Source: Streptomyces cavernae
GTDB taxonomy: Bacteria; Actinomycetota; Actinomycetes; Streptomycetales; Streptomycetaceae
DNA: 64,000 bases
NCBI RefSeq assembly: GCF_004023625.1
Contig: NZ_RPDJ01000002.1
Coordinates: forward strand, 310,001-374,000
Direction of reading: 5' to 3'
Shown: positions 8,231 to 17,337 of the stretch, piece by piece
Numbering within the stretch: position 1 is the first letter of the stretch
Layout: each line of letters begins with the position of its first letter
The notes under the pieces: model-generated
Seen by the model: only the letters and a program-made list of their open reading frames with translations
What the model was told of the DNA's origin: nothing
Database searches by the model: none
Made by a program: the position numbers and the translations under genes

Positions 8231-10381
8231 TCATGCTCGATTCGTCTGCACCGTCGTGGGTGTGACTACCGCTAGCTCCTCCGGCGCTACCACGCTTGCG
8301 ATGCCGTCTGCCCCGACGGTGACTGTCAGCGGGCATCCTGCGACTTGGAGGCCCGCCGCCGTCAGCGGGCCGTACGCGTGCGCGAACGTAGGGGCGACCG
8401 TTACCGTGCCGCCGGGCACGTCCGCGTCGAGGCCCAAGGCGGCCTGAAGCACGAGGACCGACGCCGCCGCTGCCCATGCCTGCGGTCGGCAGGAGGCGGG
8501 ATAGGGGGCAGGGCGTCCGCCCGCCGCGGTGCCGTGGCCGGCGAAGAGTTCGGGCAGGCGGGCGTCGAAGTCGGCGGATGCAGTGAGCAGGCCCGCCGCC
8601 AGGGAGCCCGCCGCCTGGGGGAAGCCGGCCCGGACCAAGCCGTGAACGGCGATAGCCGTGTCGTGGGGCCAGATCGAACCGGTGTGGTAGCCGTACGGGT
8701 TGAAACCTCCCGACTCGCTGCTCAGGGTGCGTAGTCCGTGGCCGGAGTCGAGGTCCGGTGCGGTCAGCCGGGTGGCCAGCAGGGTGCTTTCCTCGTGGTT
8801 GAGCAGGCCGGTGCCGAGCAGGTGGCCGATGTTGGAGGTGACCGAGTCGACGGGTCGGCCGTCACGGTCCAGCGCGACGGCCGGGTAGGGGCCTTGGGAA
8901 TCCCGCACCCAGAACCGCTTGCGGAATCGCGCGGCCAGACGGTCGGCCCATTCCTCCCACTGGTCCGCTCCTGGGCGGTCGAAGGCGCGCAGTAGTGCGG
9001 CTCCGCCGCGCGCGGCTTCGTAGGCGTATACCTGTACCTCGCACAGGGCGATCGGTGGTGTGGCGAGGCGGCCGTCGCGGTGGCGGATGGAGTCGTCGTG
9101 GTCCTTCCAGCCCTGGTTGGCCAGGCCGTGGCCGGTCTGGTCGACGTATTTGAGGAAGCCGTCGCCGCTCGCGTCGCTCTGCTCGCGCATCCAGGACAGG
9201 GCCGCTTCGGCGTGCGGCAGGAGTTGTTCGACCTCTTCCGGGGCGAGGCCCCAGCGCCAGGCGTCGTGCAGCAGGGTGATCCACAGTGGGGTGGCGTCGA
9301 TGGTGCCGTAGTAGACCGGTGGCAGGACGAGGGTGTCGTTGAACTGCTGGGTGGTGCGGCGTACTTCGTGCAGGATCTTGCCCGGTTGTTCCTCGGTCGT
9401 CGGGTCGGTGAGGGTGCCTTGGCGGCGGGCGAGGGTGCGCAGGGTGCCGGCTGCCAGGTCTGTGCCGAGGGGCAGGAGCATGCGGGCAGCCCAGAGGGCG
9501 TCGCGTCCGAAGAGGGTCAGGTACCAGGGGGCTCCGGCGGCCAGGAACTGGTCGGTGTGGCCTGCCGGGTTGTCGGTGGAGAGTGGGTCGGTCAGGCGCA
9601 GCCGGTCCAGGTCGGCGAGGGACTGCTGCAGCCAGCGGTCCAGGCGCCGGTCGGCGCTGCGCAGCACCGGTGTACTCCACGGCACGTGCTCGGCGGGCGC
9701 GGCGGGGAACTGATCGCCGTCGGCGTGTACGGCCGTGCAGGTCAGGAGTACGGTCCGCACCTGGCCGGGGGCCAGGTCGATGTCGTACGACAGCCGCCCG
9801 GCCGTCGCGTCCAGTGCGTCGGGCGCCGGAGTGCTGAGCAGTCGTACCGCGAACCCCTCGCGGGACCAGACCAGTCCGCTCGCCGTGGCCCGGGCCGGTA
9901 TACCGTCCTGGGGGTGTCCGGACTTCACCTGGTCCATCGAGGCGAGGTCGCTGGCCGCCTCCAGGACGAGGCGGAAGCTGACGGGCCGCGCGCCGGCGTT
10001 GGTGACCTCGAAGGTCTCCTCCAGGCGGCCGGAGGTGACGCTGCGACGCCGGTACAGAGCCACCGCTGGGTCTTCCGTCACCTCGCCCAGGCCCCGGAGC
10101 ACTGCCCTGAAGGCGGCCCGGTCGGCGCCCTGCAACCCGGCGGAAACCGGCGCGAGAGCGATGCCGTCGGCGGCGACCGTCAGCCGGGCCAGCGCCCTGG
10201 CATCGCCGTGAAAGAAGCCGTCCGCACCGCCTGTGACCTGCCCGTCTGCCCGCGAGATGACAAAGCTCGGCGCGTGCAGCGTGACGACGGCGTCGTGCAG
10301 GAACGGCTGCCGGCCGTGGACCGCGGCCCCTGGGGCGGTGGCGGAAATGTTGCCGTCGCGGGTCTTGACAGTGACGTCCAA
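8231..10381 (-). CDS. Glycogen-debranching/amylo-alpha-1,6-glucosidase-like glycoside hydrolase
   Basis: A 716-residue cytoplasmic protein without a signal peptide. The N-terminal 230 residues form the beta-rich GDE_N-type domain (HDAVVTLHAPSFVISRADGQV, FFHGDARAL). The rest is an (alpha/alpha)6 toroid with FGRDALWAARMLLPLG and GYHTGSIWPHDTAIAVHG, as in debranching enzymes and related glucosidases. It probably trims imported oligosaccharides. The TTG start at 10381 is set by AGAGG about ten bases upstream. It is divergent from the LacI gene and lies in a fructan-type uptake cassette, so the true substrate may not be glycogen. Confidence 0.82.
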   Translation of the reverse strand: MDVTVKTRDGNISATAPGAAVHGRQPFLHDAVVTLHAPSFVISRADGQVTGGADGFFHGDARALARLTVAADGIALAPVSAGLQGADRAAFRAVLRGLGEVTEDPAVALYRRRSVTSGRLEETFEVTNAGARPVSFRLVLEAASDLASMDQVKSGHPQDGIPARATASGLVWSREGFAVRLLSTPAPDALDATAGRLSYDIDLAPGQVRTVLLTCTAVHADGDQFPAAPAEHVPWSTPVLRSADRRLDRWLQQSLADLDRLRLTDPLSTDNPAGHTDQFLAAGAPWYLTLFGRDALWAARMLLPLGTDLAAGTLRTLARRQGTLTDPTTEEQPGKILHEVRRTTQQFNDTLVLPPVYYGTIDATPLWITLLHDAWRWGLAPEEVEQLLPHAEAALSWMREQSDASGDGFLKYVDQTGHGLANQGWKDHDDSIRHRDGRLATPPIALCEVQVYAYEAARGGAALLRAFDRPGADQWEEWADRLAARFRKRFWVRDSQGPYPAVALDRDGRPVDSVTSNIGHLLGTGLLNHEESTLLATRLTAPDLDSGHGLRTLSSESGGFNPYGYHTGSIWPHDTAIAVHGLVRAGFPQAAGSLAAGLLTASADFDARLPELFAGHGTAAGGRPAPYPASCRPQAWAAAASVLVLQAALGLDADVPGGTVTVAPTFAHAYGPLTAAGLQVAGCPLTVTVGADGIASVVAPEELAVVTPTTVQTNRA

Positions 10382-10398
10382 TGGGGCGCAACCTCTCG

Positions 10399-10420
10399 TT
10401 CATTAAATCGATAAAACGAA
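10399..10420. promoter_or_regulatory. Predicted LacI-family operator
   Basis: A 22-bp imperfect palindrome centred on ATCGAT, with 11 of 14 positions per arm matching (outer TTC and GAA), in the 136-bp gap between the divergent glucosidase and LacI genes. A weaker inverted repeat, GAATC-9-GATTC, lies at 10457-10475. LacI proteins usually bind such sites next to their own gene. The stretch is clearly AT-richer than its surroundings. Confidence 0.6.
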
Positions 10421-10517
10421 CCTAACCACGAGGCCACATGGCTGACAAGCCGCTCTGAATCGCTTAAAAAGATTCCACGACTCGGCTCTTCCCGTCTCAC
10501 CGATCTTGGAGACCGCC

Positions 10518-11567
10518 ATGCCCCGCTCCCCCCGCAGTTCCTCGGCCAAGGGCCCGGTGACCATTGCCATGGTCGCCGCCCGGGCGGGTGTTTCCGCGCC
10601 GACCGTGTCCAACGCGATCAACGCGCCGGAGAAGCTGCGTCCCGAGACCCTGGAGCGGGTGCTGCGGGCGATCGAGGAGACGGGCTACCGCCCCAGCCGC
10701 GCCGCTCAGACGCTGCGCACCCGCTCCAGCAAGCTGATCGGCTACGGCGTCCGGCCCACCCCGCCCGGCACCACGGCCCCGGTCATGGACCGCTTCCTGC
10801 ACGCCCTGTCGGAGGCCGCCGACGACGCCGGCTACCGCATCCTGCTCTTCGCCTCACCGCCCGGCGGCGCCAGCCTGAAGGGCTACGAGGACCTCCTCGA
10901 CCAGCACGACGTCGACGGCTTCGTCCTCAGCGACACCGACGAGCGGGGCGACCCGCGCCAGCCCTGGCTGGACAAGCAGGGTGTGCCGTTCGTGGCCTTC
11001 GGCCGTATGTGGTCGAAGCGGCAGATCGGCGACTGGGTCGACGTGGACGGCGCCGCCGGAACCGACGCGGCGGTGGAACACCTGATCTCGCTGGGGCACC
11101 GCAAGATCGCGTTCCTTGGCTGGGAGCGCGGCTCCGGCGTCGGTGACGACCGTGCCGAGGGCTGGCAGCGGGCCATGCGCCGGCACGAGTTGCCGACGCG
11201 GGCGCGGCGGGCCCAGAGCGCCGACGACGTCGACGCGGCGCGTACGGCCGTCAAACCGCTGCTGGACGCGGGCGCCACCGCGGTGGTCGCGGCCAGCGAC
11301 ACCCTCGCCCTGGGCTGCTACTACGCGTTGCGCGAGCGCGGGGCCACCCCGGGCCGGGACGTCGCCGTGGTCGGCTTCGACGACTCACCGACCGCCGGCA
11401 TCCTCTCGCCCGGCCTGACCTCCGTCGCTCAGCCGCTGGAAGCCGTCGGCCGGGAATGTGTCCGGCTGCTGCTGGCACGGATGGCCGACCAGGACGCCGA
11501 GCCTGAACGGGTCCTGCTGGAGCCGTCGTTGGTCATCCGCGACAGCACGCCTGCACCGGACGCCTGA
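10518..11567 (+). CDS. LacI-family transcriptional regulator
   Basis: Sugar-responsive repressor of 349 residues. The helix-turn-helix TIAMVAARAGVSAPTVSNAIN and hinge region lie at residues 16-70; the remainder is the periplasmic-binding-like sensor domain with VDGFVLSDTDE, LGHRKIAFLGW and VVGFDDSPTAGILSPGLTSV. The ATG at 10518 follows GGAG by six bases; an in-frame TTG at 10506 overlaps that site. By position it should control the divergent glucosidase and the downstream GH32-transporter operon, with an imported sugar or its phosphate as inducer. Confidence 0.92.
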   Translation: MPRSPRSSSAKGPVTIAMVAARAGVSAPTVSNAINAPEKLRPETLERVLRAIEETGYRPSRAAQTLRTRSSKLIGYGVRPTPPGTTAPVMDRFLHALSEAADDAGYRILLFASPPGGASLKGYEDLLDQHDVDGFVLSDTDERGDPRQPWLDKQGVPFVAFGRMWSKRQIGDWVDVDGAAGTDAAVEHLISLGHRKIAFLGWERGSGVGDDRAEGWQRAMRRHELPTRARRAQSADDVDAARTAVKPLLDAGATAVVAASDTLALGCYYALRERGATPGRDVAVVGFDDSPTAGILSPGLTSVAQPLEAVGRECVRLLLARMADQDAEPERVLLEPSLVIRDSTPAPDA

Positions 11568-11854
11568 GCAAAAGGGGGCTGAGCCGCCATGTCCCTTAAG
11601 ACGACGAACTACCCAAGTACTGCCGACCGGCACAGTGCACCCAGCCACGCACCTGTCCCGCCCGGCGGGCGCGTCTCCGAACAACCGGTGCGCCAGGCAT
11701 CCCTGACCTGCCCGGCGCACCGGTTCGACCGCGGCGCCCCGCGCCCTCCCCGCCCCGCGCGCGGGGCGCCGCCGAGACCAACTCGTTAAGCAGACCACGG
11801 CTGACGCTCGCCGCTGACCGCGGAACGCTCTCTGATCCACCGAAAGGCACGCGT
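11568..11854. other. Intergenic region with two hairpins
   Basis: Two perfect 12-bp inverted repeats follow the LacI gene: AACCGGTGCGCC at 11683-11694 with GGCGCACCGGTT at 11714-11725, and GGCGCCCCGCGC at 11733-11744 with GCGCGGGGCGCC at 11759-11770. The second looks like a terminator for lacI. The 84 bases that remain should hold the promoter of the GH32 operon; TCGTTAA near 11784 resembles half of the LacI-type site. Confidence 0.6.
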
Positions 11855-13321
11855 GTGTCCACCGCACCCCTCGATCCCCACCGGCCCGTCGCGCATCTGC
11901 GCCCGCCCATGAACTGGATCAACGACCCCAACGGGCTGGTCTTCCACGATGGCCACTACCACGTCTGTTACCAGTACAACCCGCACGGCGCGACACACGC
12001 CAACATGCACTGGGGCCACTTCCGCAGCCCCGACCTGATCAGCTGGGAGCCGCTGCCGCTCGCCCTGGCCCCCACCACAGGGGGTGTGGACGCCGACGGC
12101 TGCTTCTCCGGCAACGCCGTCTCCGACGGCGACCGCATGGTCGCCTTCTACTCCGCCTACCGCCAGGAGAGTCCGCAACATCAGCCGGTCACCACCGCCA
12201 CCTCCCACGACGGCGGCCGCACCTTCACCCCCCGCGGCCAACTGCTCATCCCCGAGGTGCCCGAGGGCTGCACCATGTACCGCGACCCCTACGTCTGGCA
12301 GCACGGCGCGGGCTGGCGGATGCTGGTCGGCGCCGCCTTCGCCGACGGCCGCGGCGCCGCCCTGCTCTACGACTCGCCCGACCTGGAGACCTGGACCTAC
12401 CGCGGCCCGTTCACCGCCCGAGAGAAGCAAGGCGTCGGCGACGCCGGCCAGCACACCGGCGAGGGCTGGGAATGCCCCCAGTACCTCTCGGCCACCGACG
12501 GGCCCAGTGCCCTGATCTTCAGCGCGTGGAACGACGACGACAGCCCCCGGTGCGTCGCCGCCCTCGTCGGGGAAGAGCGCGGCGACACCTTCGAGGCCGG
12601 CCCGCCCGTTCTCGTCGACCACGGCCCCGACTGCTACGCACCCGCGCTGCTGCGCGCACCAGGGAAGAGGCGGCTGCTGTGGGGCTGGTCGAGGGAAGCC
12701 CGCGACGAAGCCTGGACCGTCGCAGACGGATGGGCCGGCGTCCTTACCGTGCCCCGGGAGACCTGGGTCGGTGACGACGGTTCGCTGCGGCAGCAACCCG
12801 CCGCCGAACTGCTCGCACTGCGCGGCGAGCGTACCCTCCACGCCACCGGCGAGACGCACGGCCCGGACGCCGTCGAACTCGGCAGCGTTGGCCGTGCAAT
12901 CGACCTGATGGCCCGTCTGGAGACGACCGGCGCGGCGGGCCTGCGGCTGCTGACCACCGCGGACGGTGACGAGTTCCTCGACATCCGCTTCGATGCCGCC
13001 AGGGGTGAACTGGTCGTCGACCGCGACCACGCTTCCCTCGATTCTCGGGCCCAACGCGGCTCCTACCGGATGCCCTGCCCCAGCGACCGGCCGATCGAGT
13101 TGCGCGTGGTCGTCGACCACTCGATCGCCGAAATCTTCCTAACCACCACCGGCCAGGTGCTCACCCTGCGCTTTTACCCCACAGGCGACGGCCCATGGCG
13201 GCTTGAGGCCCACAGCGCGCCGGGCACCCGCCTCGACTACGCCGTCGACGCCTGGCAGCTGCACCCGCTTGTGATCAAGGAGCCGGGCGCCGCTGCCGCA
13301 TCGTCGGAGTCAACGCCGTAG
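11855..13321 (+). CDS. GH32 beta-fructofuranosidase (sucrose/fructan hydrolase)
   Basis: Intracellular fructosidase of 488 residues without a signal peptide. The five-bladed propeller carries the three catalytic acids in their motifs: D24 in WINDPNG (nucleophile), D144 in YRDPYV (transition-state stabiliser) and E206 in ECPQ (acid/base). A C-terminal beta-sandwich follows from about residue 340, with VVVDHSIAEIF. The GTG start has GAAAGG seven bases upstream. Its place before a sugar-binding lipoprotein and two permeases points to hydrolysis of imported sucrose, kestose or short fructans. A broken relative lies at 38.8 kb. Confidence 0.93.
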   Translation: MSTAPLDPHRPVAHLRPPMNWINDPNGLVFHDGHYHVCYQYNPHGATHANMHWGHFRSPDLISWEPLPLALAPTTGGVDADGCFSGNAVSDGDRMVAFYSAYRQESPQHQPVTTATSHDGGRTFTPRGQLLIPEVPEGCTMYRDPYVWQHGAGWRMLVGAAFADGRGAALLYDSPDLETWTYRGPFTAREKQGVGDAGQHTGEGWECPQYLSATDGPSALIFSAWNDDDSPRCVAALVGEERGDTFEAGPPVLVDHGPDCYAPALLRAPGKRRLLWGWSREARDEAWTVADGWAGVLTVPRETWVGDDGSLRQQPAAELLALRGERTLHATGETHGPDAVELGSVGRAIDLMARLETTGAAGLRLLTTADGDEFLDIRFDAARGELVVDRDHASLDSRAQRGSYRMPCPSDRPIELRVVVDHSIAEIFLTTTGQVLTLRFYPTGDGPWRLEAHSAPGTRLDYAVDAWQLHPLVIKEPGAAAASSESTP

Positions 13322-13405
13322 AGCCGGTTCCGTCCCCTGGACCCCACGCCCCCACATGAGCGCACCACCCACCCTCACCCCGCACGACATACGGAGGCAC
13401 CACCC

Positions 13406-14749
13406 ATGATCGTCGGAAACAGCAGATCTCGCCGACCAGCCTGTACGGCCCTTGCCTTGGTGTTGCCGCTGGCGGCACTGGCCGCCTGCGGCGGCGGCAG
13501 CGGAACGGACACCTCTTCCGAAGCCGGCAGCGGCAAGGGCGCCATCACCGTCTGGGCCCATCAGGGCCAGGCGAGTGAGGACGCCGCGGTGCAGAACGCC
13601 GTGAAGTCCTTCAACTCCTCCCAGGACAAGATCAAGGTCAAGCTGACGCTGATACCCGGCGACGACTACACCAAGACGGTCACCACTACCGACGCCTCCA
13701 AGCTGCCGGACGTCATGGAGATGGACGGCCCTACCGTCGCCAACTTCGTGTGGAACAAGAAGCTCTCCCCGATCTCGTCCTATGTCTCGGACAAGACGGT
13801 CGCCAACGCCACCGACGCCATCAAGGCCGAGGGCACTGTCGGCGGGAAGCTGTACGCGCTGGGCATGTTCGACTCCGGGCTCGGCATGTACGGCAACAAG
13901 AAGCTGCTGGACGCCGCCGGGGTGAAGTACCCCACGAGCCTCTCCGACGCGTGGACGGTGAATGAGTTCAACGCGGCGCTGAAGAAGCTGGCCGCCGAGG
14001 ACCCCGACGGCAAGCCCCTCGACCTGTCGGAGAGCGGCGGCTACGCCAACGAGGGAGGCACCTACCTCTTCTCGCCCATCGTCTTTTCGGCCGGCGGCGC
14101 GCTGATCAAGAACGGCAAGTCCGAGGGCGTGCTCGACACCCCTGCCGTGGCGTCGGCGATGAAGACCTTCCAGTCCTGGAAGACCTACGTCGACCCCAAC
14201 ACCGACCAGAGCGCCTTCGTCAAGGGTCGCGTCGCCCTCAGCTGGAGCGGCCACTGGGCCTACCCTGCCGACAGCAAGGCCCTCGGCAAGGACCTCGTGG
14301 CCCTGCCGCTGCCCGACTTCGGCAACGGCCCCAAGACCGGCCAGGGCTCCTGGACCTGGGGCATCGGCGCGGCCACCAAGAACGGCAAGGCCGCCGGCGC
14401 GTTCCTCGACTACCTCCTCAACGACACCAACGTCACCGTGATGACCACGGCCAACGGTGCCCCTCCCGGCACCAAGTCCGCGCTCGCCAAGAACACCCTC
14501 TACACGCAGGGCGGCCCGCTGCAGCTCTTCGCCGACCAGCTCGCCAAGCCGTGCGGTGACAGTGACATCACCAAGGCTTGCGTCGCCGTGACCCGCCCGG
14601 TCACCGCCGGATACCCGACGGTCACTGCCAAGTTCAGCACGGCCGTGAACGAGATCTACGGCGGCGCCGACCCGAAGACGGCGCTGGAGAAGGCGGCCCG
14701 CGCCGTCGACCAGGACTTCTCCGACAACAACGGCTACAAGATCCCGTAG
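13406..14749 (+). CDS. Sugar ABC transporter substrate-binding lipoprotein
   Basis: Family-1 carbohydrate receptor of 447 residues. A positively charged N-terminus, a hydrophobic stretch and the lipobox LAAC near residues 25-28 mark a lipoprotein, followed by a Gly/Ser linker. AITVWAHQGQASEDAAV, KLPDVMEMDGPTVANFVWNKKL and AFVKGRVALSWSGHWAYP match CUT1 oligosaccharide receptors. A good GGAGG precedes the ATG. With the two downstream permeases it forms an importer that lacks its own ATPase; like many Streptomyces CUT1 systems it probably borrows the shared ATPase MsiK encoded elsewhere. Confidence 0.92.
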   Translation: MIVGNSRSRRPACTALALVLPLAALAACGGGSGTDTSSEAGSGKGAITVWAHQGQASEDAAVQNAVKSFNSSQDKIKVKLTLIPGDDYTKTVTTTDASKLPDVMEMDGPTVANFVWNKKLSPISSYVSDKTVANATDAIKAEGTVGGKLYALGMFDSGLGMYGNKKLLDAAGVKYPTSLSDAWTVNEFNAALKKLAAEDPDGKPLDLSESGGYANEGGTYLFSPIVFSAGGALIKNGKSEGVLDTPAVASAMKTFQSWKTYVDPNTDQSAFVKGRVALSWSGHWAYPADSKALGKDLVALPLPDFGNGPKTGQGSWTWGIGAATKNGKAAGAFLDYLLNDTNVTVMTTANGAPPGTKSALAKNTLYTQGGPLQLFADQLAKPCGDSDITKACVAVTRPVTAGYPTVTAKFSTAVNEIYGGADPKTALEKAARAVDQDFSDNNGYKIP

Positions 14750-14759
14750 GACCCGAGGC

Positions 14760-14799
14760 GGCCGGGGCGGGCACGCGGACGACCGTGCCCGCCCCGGCC
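14760..14799 (+). promoter_or_regulatory. Strong intercistronic hairpin between binding protein and permease genes
   Basis: GGCCGGGGCGGGCACG and CGTGCCCGCCCCGGCC form a perfect 16-bp stem with an eight-base loop, 10 bases after the binding-protein stop and ending 18 bases before the permease start. Such hairpins commonly stop or protect transcripts so that the receptor is made in excess over the membrane parts. That role here is inference. Confidence 0.8.
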
Positions 14800-14817
14800 G
14801 GGAAGTAGGACCGACCC

Positions 14818-15807
14818 GTGAAAACCGTGGAACCCGCACACGCCGCGCCCTCGGGCCGCGACAAGGCACCACCGGCCACCACCGCGAAGCCGCCGCGGCC
14901 GGCCCGCAAGAGCCGCGATTGGGTGCCCGGACTGCTCATGTCCGCCCCCGCCCTCGGCGGGCTCATCGCCTTCGTCGGTGTGCCGTTCGTCTACGCGATC
15001 GTGCTCTCCTTCTACAACGTCCGCCTCGGCTCCCCGGTCCCGCCCACCTTCTTCGGCCTGGAGCAGTACCGGCGCATCTTCACCGACCCCGACATGTCAG
15101 GCCCGTTCCTGCGGGCACTGACCAACAACCTCACCTTCGCCGTGGTCGTCGTCCCCGTGCAGACCGGCCTCGCGCTCGCCCTGGCGATCCTGCTCAACCG
15201 AAAGCTCAAGGCCATCGGCCTGTTCCGGTCGCTGTTCTTCATGCCGGTCGTCTTCCCCATGGCCCTGGTCGCGGTCATCTGGCGGCTCATCCTCGCCCGC
15301 AGCGACCAGGGCCTGCTCAACTCCGCACTGGACGCGGTGAGTTTTGGCAACTGGGGTGCCTTCGACTGGCTCGGCGACGGCCTCACCGCCATGGCCTCCG
15401 TCATCGTCCTGTCCATCTGGCAGGGCGTCGGCTTCCAGATGGTCATCCTGCTCGCCGGCCTGCAGCAGATCCCGAGCGAGCTCTACGAGGCCGCCCAACT
15501 CGACCGCGCCAGCCGCTGGCAGCAGTTCCGCCACGTCACCCTGCCCGGCATGCGCGGCACCCTCGTCTTCGTCGCGATGCTCACCTCGGTGCTGGCCTTC
15601 CGCGTCTTCGACCAGGTCTACGTCCTCGTCAACGGCGGTGGCCTGGACGAGGACGCCACCCGCACCGTGATGTACCAGGCGGTCACCACCGCCTTCAACC
15701 AGAACAACATCGGCCAGGGCTCCGCGATCACGGTCGTCTTCTTCCTGATCGTCGTCGTCCTGACCCTCATCCAGCGCCGCGTCGTCCGCCCCGGCAACGA
15801 GGACTGA
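14818..15807 (+). CDS. Sugar ABC transporter permease, MalF type
   Basis: First CUT1 permease, 329 residues, with a charged N-terminus of about 40 residues and six membrane segments. The cytoplasmic EAA loop is ELYEAAQLDRASRWQQFRHVTLPGM. The GTG start lies just beyond the strong intercistronic hairpin. Three bases separate its stop from the second permease start region, indicating coupled translation. It should heterodimerise with the next gene product. Confidence 0.93.
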   Translation: MKTVEPAHAAPSGRDKAPPATTAKPPRPARKSRDWVPGLLMSAPALGGLIAFVGVPFVYAIVLSFYNVRLGSPVPPTFFGLEQYRRIFTDPDMSGPFLRALTNNLTFAVVVVPVQTGLALALAILLNRKLKAIGLFRSLFFMPVVFPMALVAVIWRLILARSDQGLLNSALDAVSFGNWGAFDWLGDGLTAMASVIVLSIWQGVGFQMVILLAGLQQIPSELYEAAQLDRASRWQQFRHVTLPGMRGTLVFVAMLTSVLAFRVFDQVYVLVNGGGLDEDATRTVMYQAVTTAFNQNNIGQGSAITVVFFLIVVVLTLIQRRVVRPGNED

Positions 15808-15809
15808 TC

Positions 15810-16646
15810 ATGACCCGCACACCCCTGCGCCGCTTCGCCGACTACGCCGTCCTGAGCGTGCTGGCATTCATCTTCGTCCTGCCCGTCCTGTACCTGATCC
15901 TGGGAAGTTTCAAGCCCTCCGACCAGGTCCTCAGCGGCCTGACCGGCTTCCTGCCCACCCACCTGTCCTTCGACAACTACACCTCTGTCCTGGACAGCTT
16001 CGACTCCGAAGCCACCGGATACTTCTGGCGTTTCATGGGCATCTCGGTGCTCCTGTCCACCGTCGTCGTCCTCGGCGGGCTGATCATCAACTCCATGGCC
16101 GCCTACGGCCTGACCCGGCTGAAATGGCGCGGCCAGAAGGCCGTCTTCACGGTCGTCCTGCTGCTGATGCTGGTGCCGTTCGAAGCGGTCGCGGTTCCGC
16201 TCTTCTACATGTTCAACGATCAGCGCAACACCATCTACATCCAGGCCATCCCCTTCATTGCCAACGCCTTCTCCCTTTACCAGTTCGCGACCTTCTTCCG
16301 CGCGATCCCCTCCAGCATCGAGGAAGCCGCCCGCATCGACGGCGCCGGCCCCTGGCGCACCTTCTTCGCGATCATCGTCCCCATGAGCAAGCCGGCATTC
16401 GCCTCGGTCGCGATCCTGACCTTCCTCACCCAGTGGGGCTCCTACCTCTGGCCCGTCCTGATGGTGTCCGACCCCTCGGTGCGCCCGCTGCCCCTGGAGA
16501 TGGGCGTCTTCTCTGTCCAGCAGCCCGTCGACTGGGGCCAGATCCTCGCCTTCGGTGTCCTCCTCGTCCTGCCCGTCCTGATCGTCTTCGCGTTCTTCCA
16601 GCGGTGGTTCATCCAGGGCGTCGCCAGCTCCGCAGTCAAGGGTTGA
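15810..16646 (+). CDS. Sugar ABC transporter permease, MalG type
   Basis: Second CUT1 permease, 278 residues and six membrane segments. The EAA loop reads SIEEAARIDGAGPWRTFFAIIVPM, and the C-terminus FFQRWFIQGVASSAVKG is the usual MalG ending. GAGGA upstream overlaps the previous gene's end. It is the last gene of the cassette; the direct-repeat block B begins about 110 bases further on. Confidence 0.93.
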   Translation: MTRTPLRRFADYAVLSVLAFIFVLPVLYLILGSFKPSDQVLSGLTGFLPTHLSFDNYTSVLDSFDSEATGYFWRFMGISVLLSTVVVLGGLIINSMAAYGLTRLKWRGQKAVFTVVLLLMLVPFEAVAVPLFYMFNDQRNTIYIQAIPFIANAFSLYQFATFFRAIPSSIEEAARIDGAGPWRTFFAIIVPMSKPAFASVAILTFLTQWGSYLWPVLMVSDPSVRPLPLEMGVFSVQQPVDWGQILAFGVLLVLPVLIVFAFFQRWFIQGVASSAVKG

Positions 16647-16756
16647 AGCTCGCGTCCCTTCCGGTGGCCGGGGGAGTTGGGCAGACTGGCCAGGCTCTCG
16701 AACACCGTTTGGCCATGAGGCTCCGCCACGACCTACCAGGGCGGACCTCGGCACGT

Positions 16757-17337
16757 TGGAAGGGGAATCCGCTGTGCTCGAGTTCGGGTCCCGTGCTGAG
16801 CTGCGACGACTGCGCAGCGCGCTCGGCCCATTCCCCAGGTGCGACGGATTCGGGACGCGTTCGGGACACAAGGACAGGAACTGACTGACAAGAGCTGAGA
16901 AGCTCCGACAATGCTCGTCCCTTCTGACCAGCGAAAACGTCAAGGATGAGCACGGATCGGCAAGGACCGCCAAGATCCTCAAAGGACTCATAATCCGTCG
17001 CCGTGGGTTCGAGTCCCACCCGCCCCACCAGGCAGGTCTGTGACCTGCGGAAACGTTCTTCGTGGAGCGTCGAAACGCCAACTCGGGCTGAACGGACTGA
17101 ATCCGCTGCTCGCGAGTTCGACGGCGTTGCGGTCAGCGGCGGCTGGAACCGCCCTGACCTGCACGAACGTATCGGCCAACGGTATGGGCAAGCTGCCGTA
17201 GGTGGCCTGTACGAGCGGCTGGACGCTGAATTCGGGACGCTGGCAGGACGCGGGGAATCGGAAGTGGTTGCCTCTGCATCCTGGCAACGCTGCCTTGTGG
17301 AGACAGACGCATGGCTGTTCGCCGAGCCTGGCTGTAA
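16757..17337 (+). repeat. Direct repeat B: attachment-site block
   Basis: Second copy of the composite block, in the same orientation as A. It shares the GGAAGGGGAATCCGCTG start, the GGGACACAAGGACAGGAAC motif, the tRNA 3' half and the following 280 bp. In that last part five base differences from A were counted; in one reading frame three of them are synonymous, one changes an amino acid and one makes a stop in A. That frame reads GGWNRPDLHERIGQRYGQ and on through LYERLDAEFGTLAGR, so it was probably coding. A related sequence lies at 55.63-55.75 kb. Confidence 0.85.
16984..17030 (+). other. tRNA 3' half with CAT anticodon (att core), copy B
   Basis: Identical to copy A except for one G missing in the variable loop (GTCG-CCG instead of GTCGG-CCG). 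Acceptor strand CCGCCCC-ACCA is kept; no 5' half is present. It forms the right border of the sugar cassette and the left border of the next segment. Confidence 0.85.

Noticed and set aside
11786..14872. Two long minus-strand frames over the GH32 and sugar-binding-protein genes
   Set aside because: Shadows of well-supported genes; composition typical of antisense frames.
14818..16646. Missing ATPase in the sugar transporter taken as a broken operon
   Set aside because: Streptomyces CUT1 importers usually share the MsiK ATPase encoded elsewhere, so its absence here is normal.
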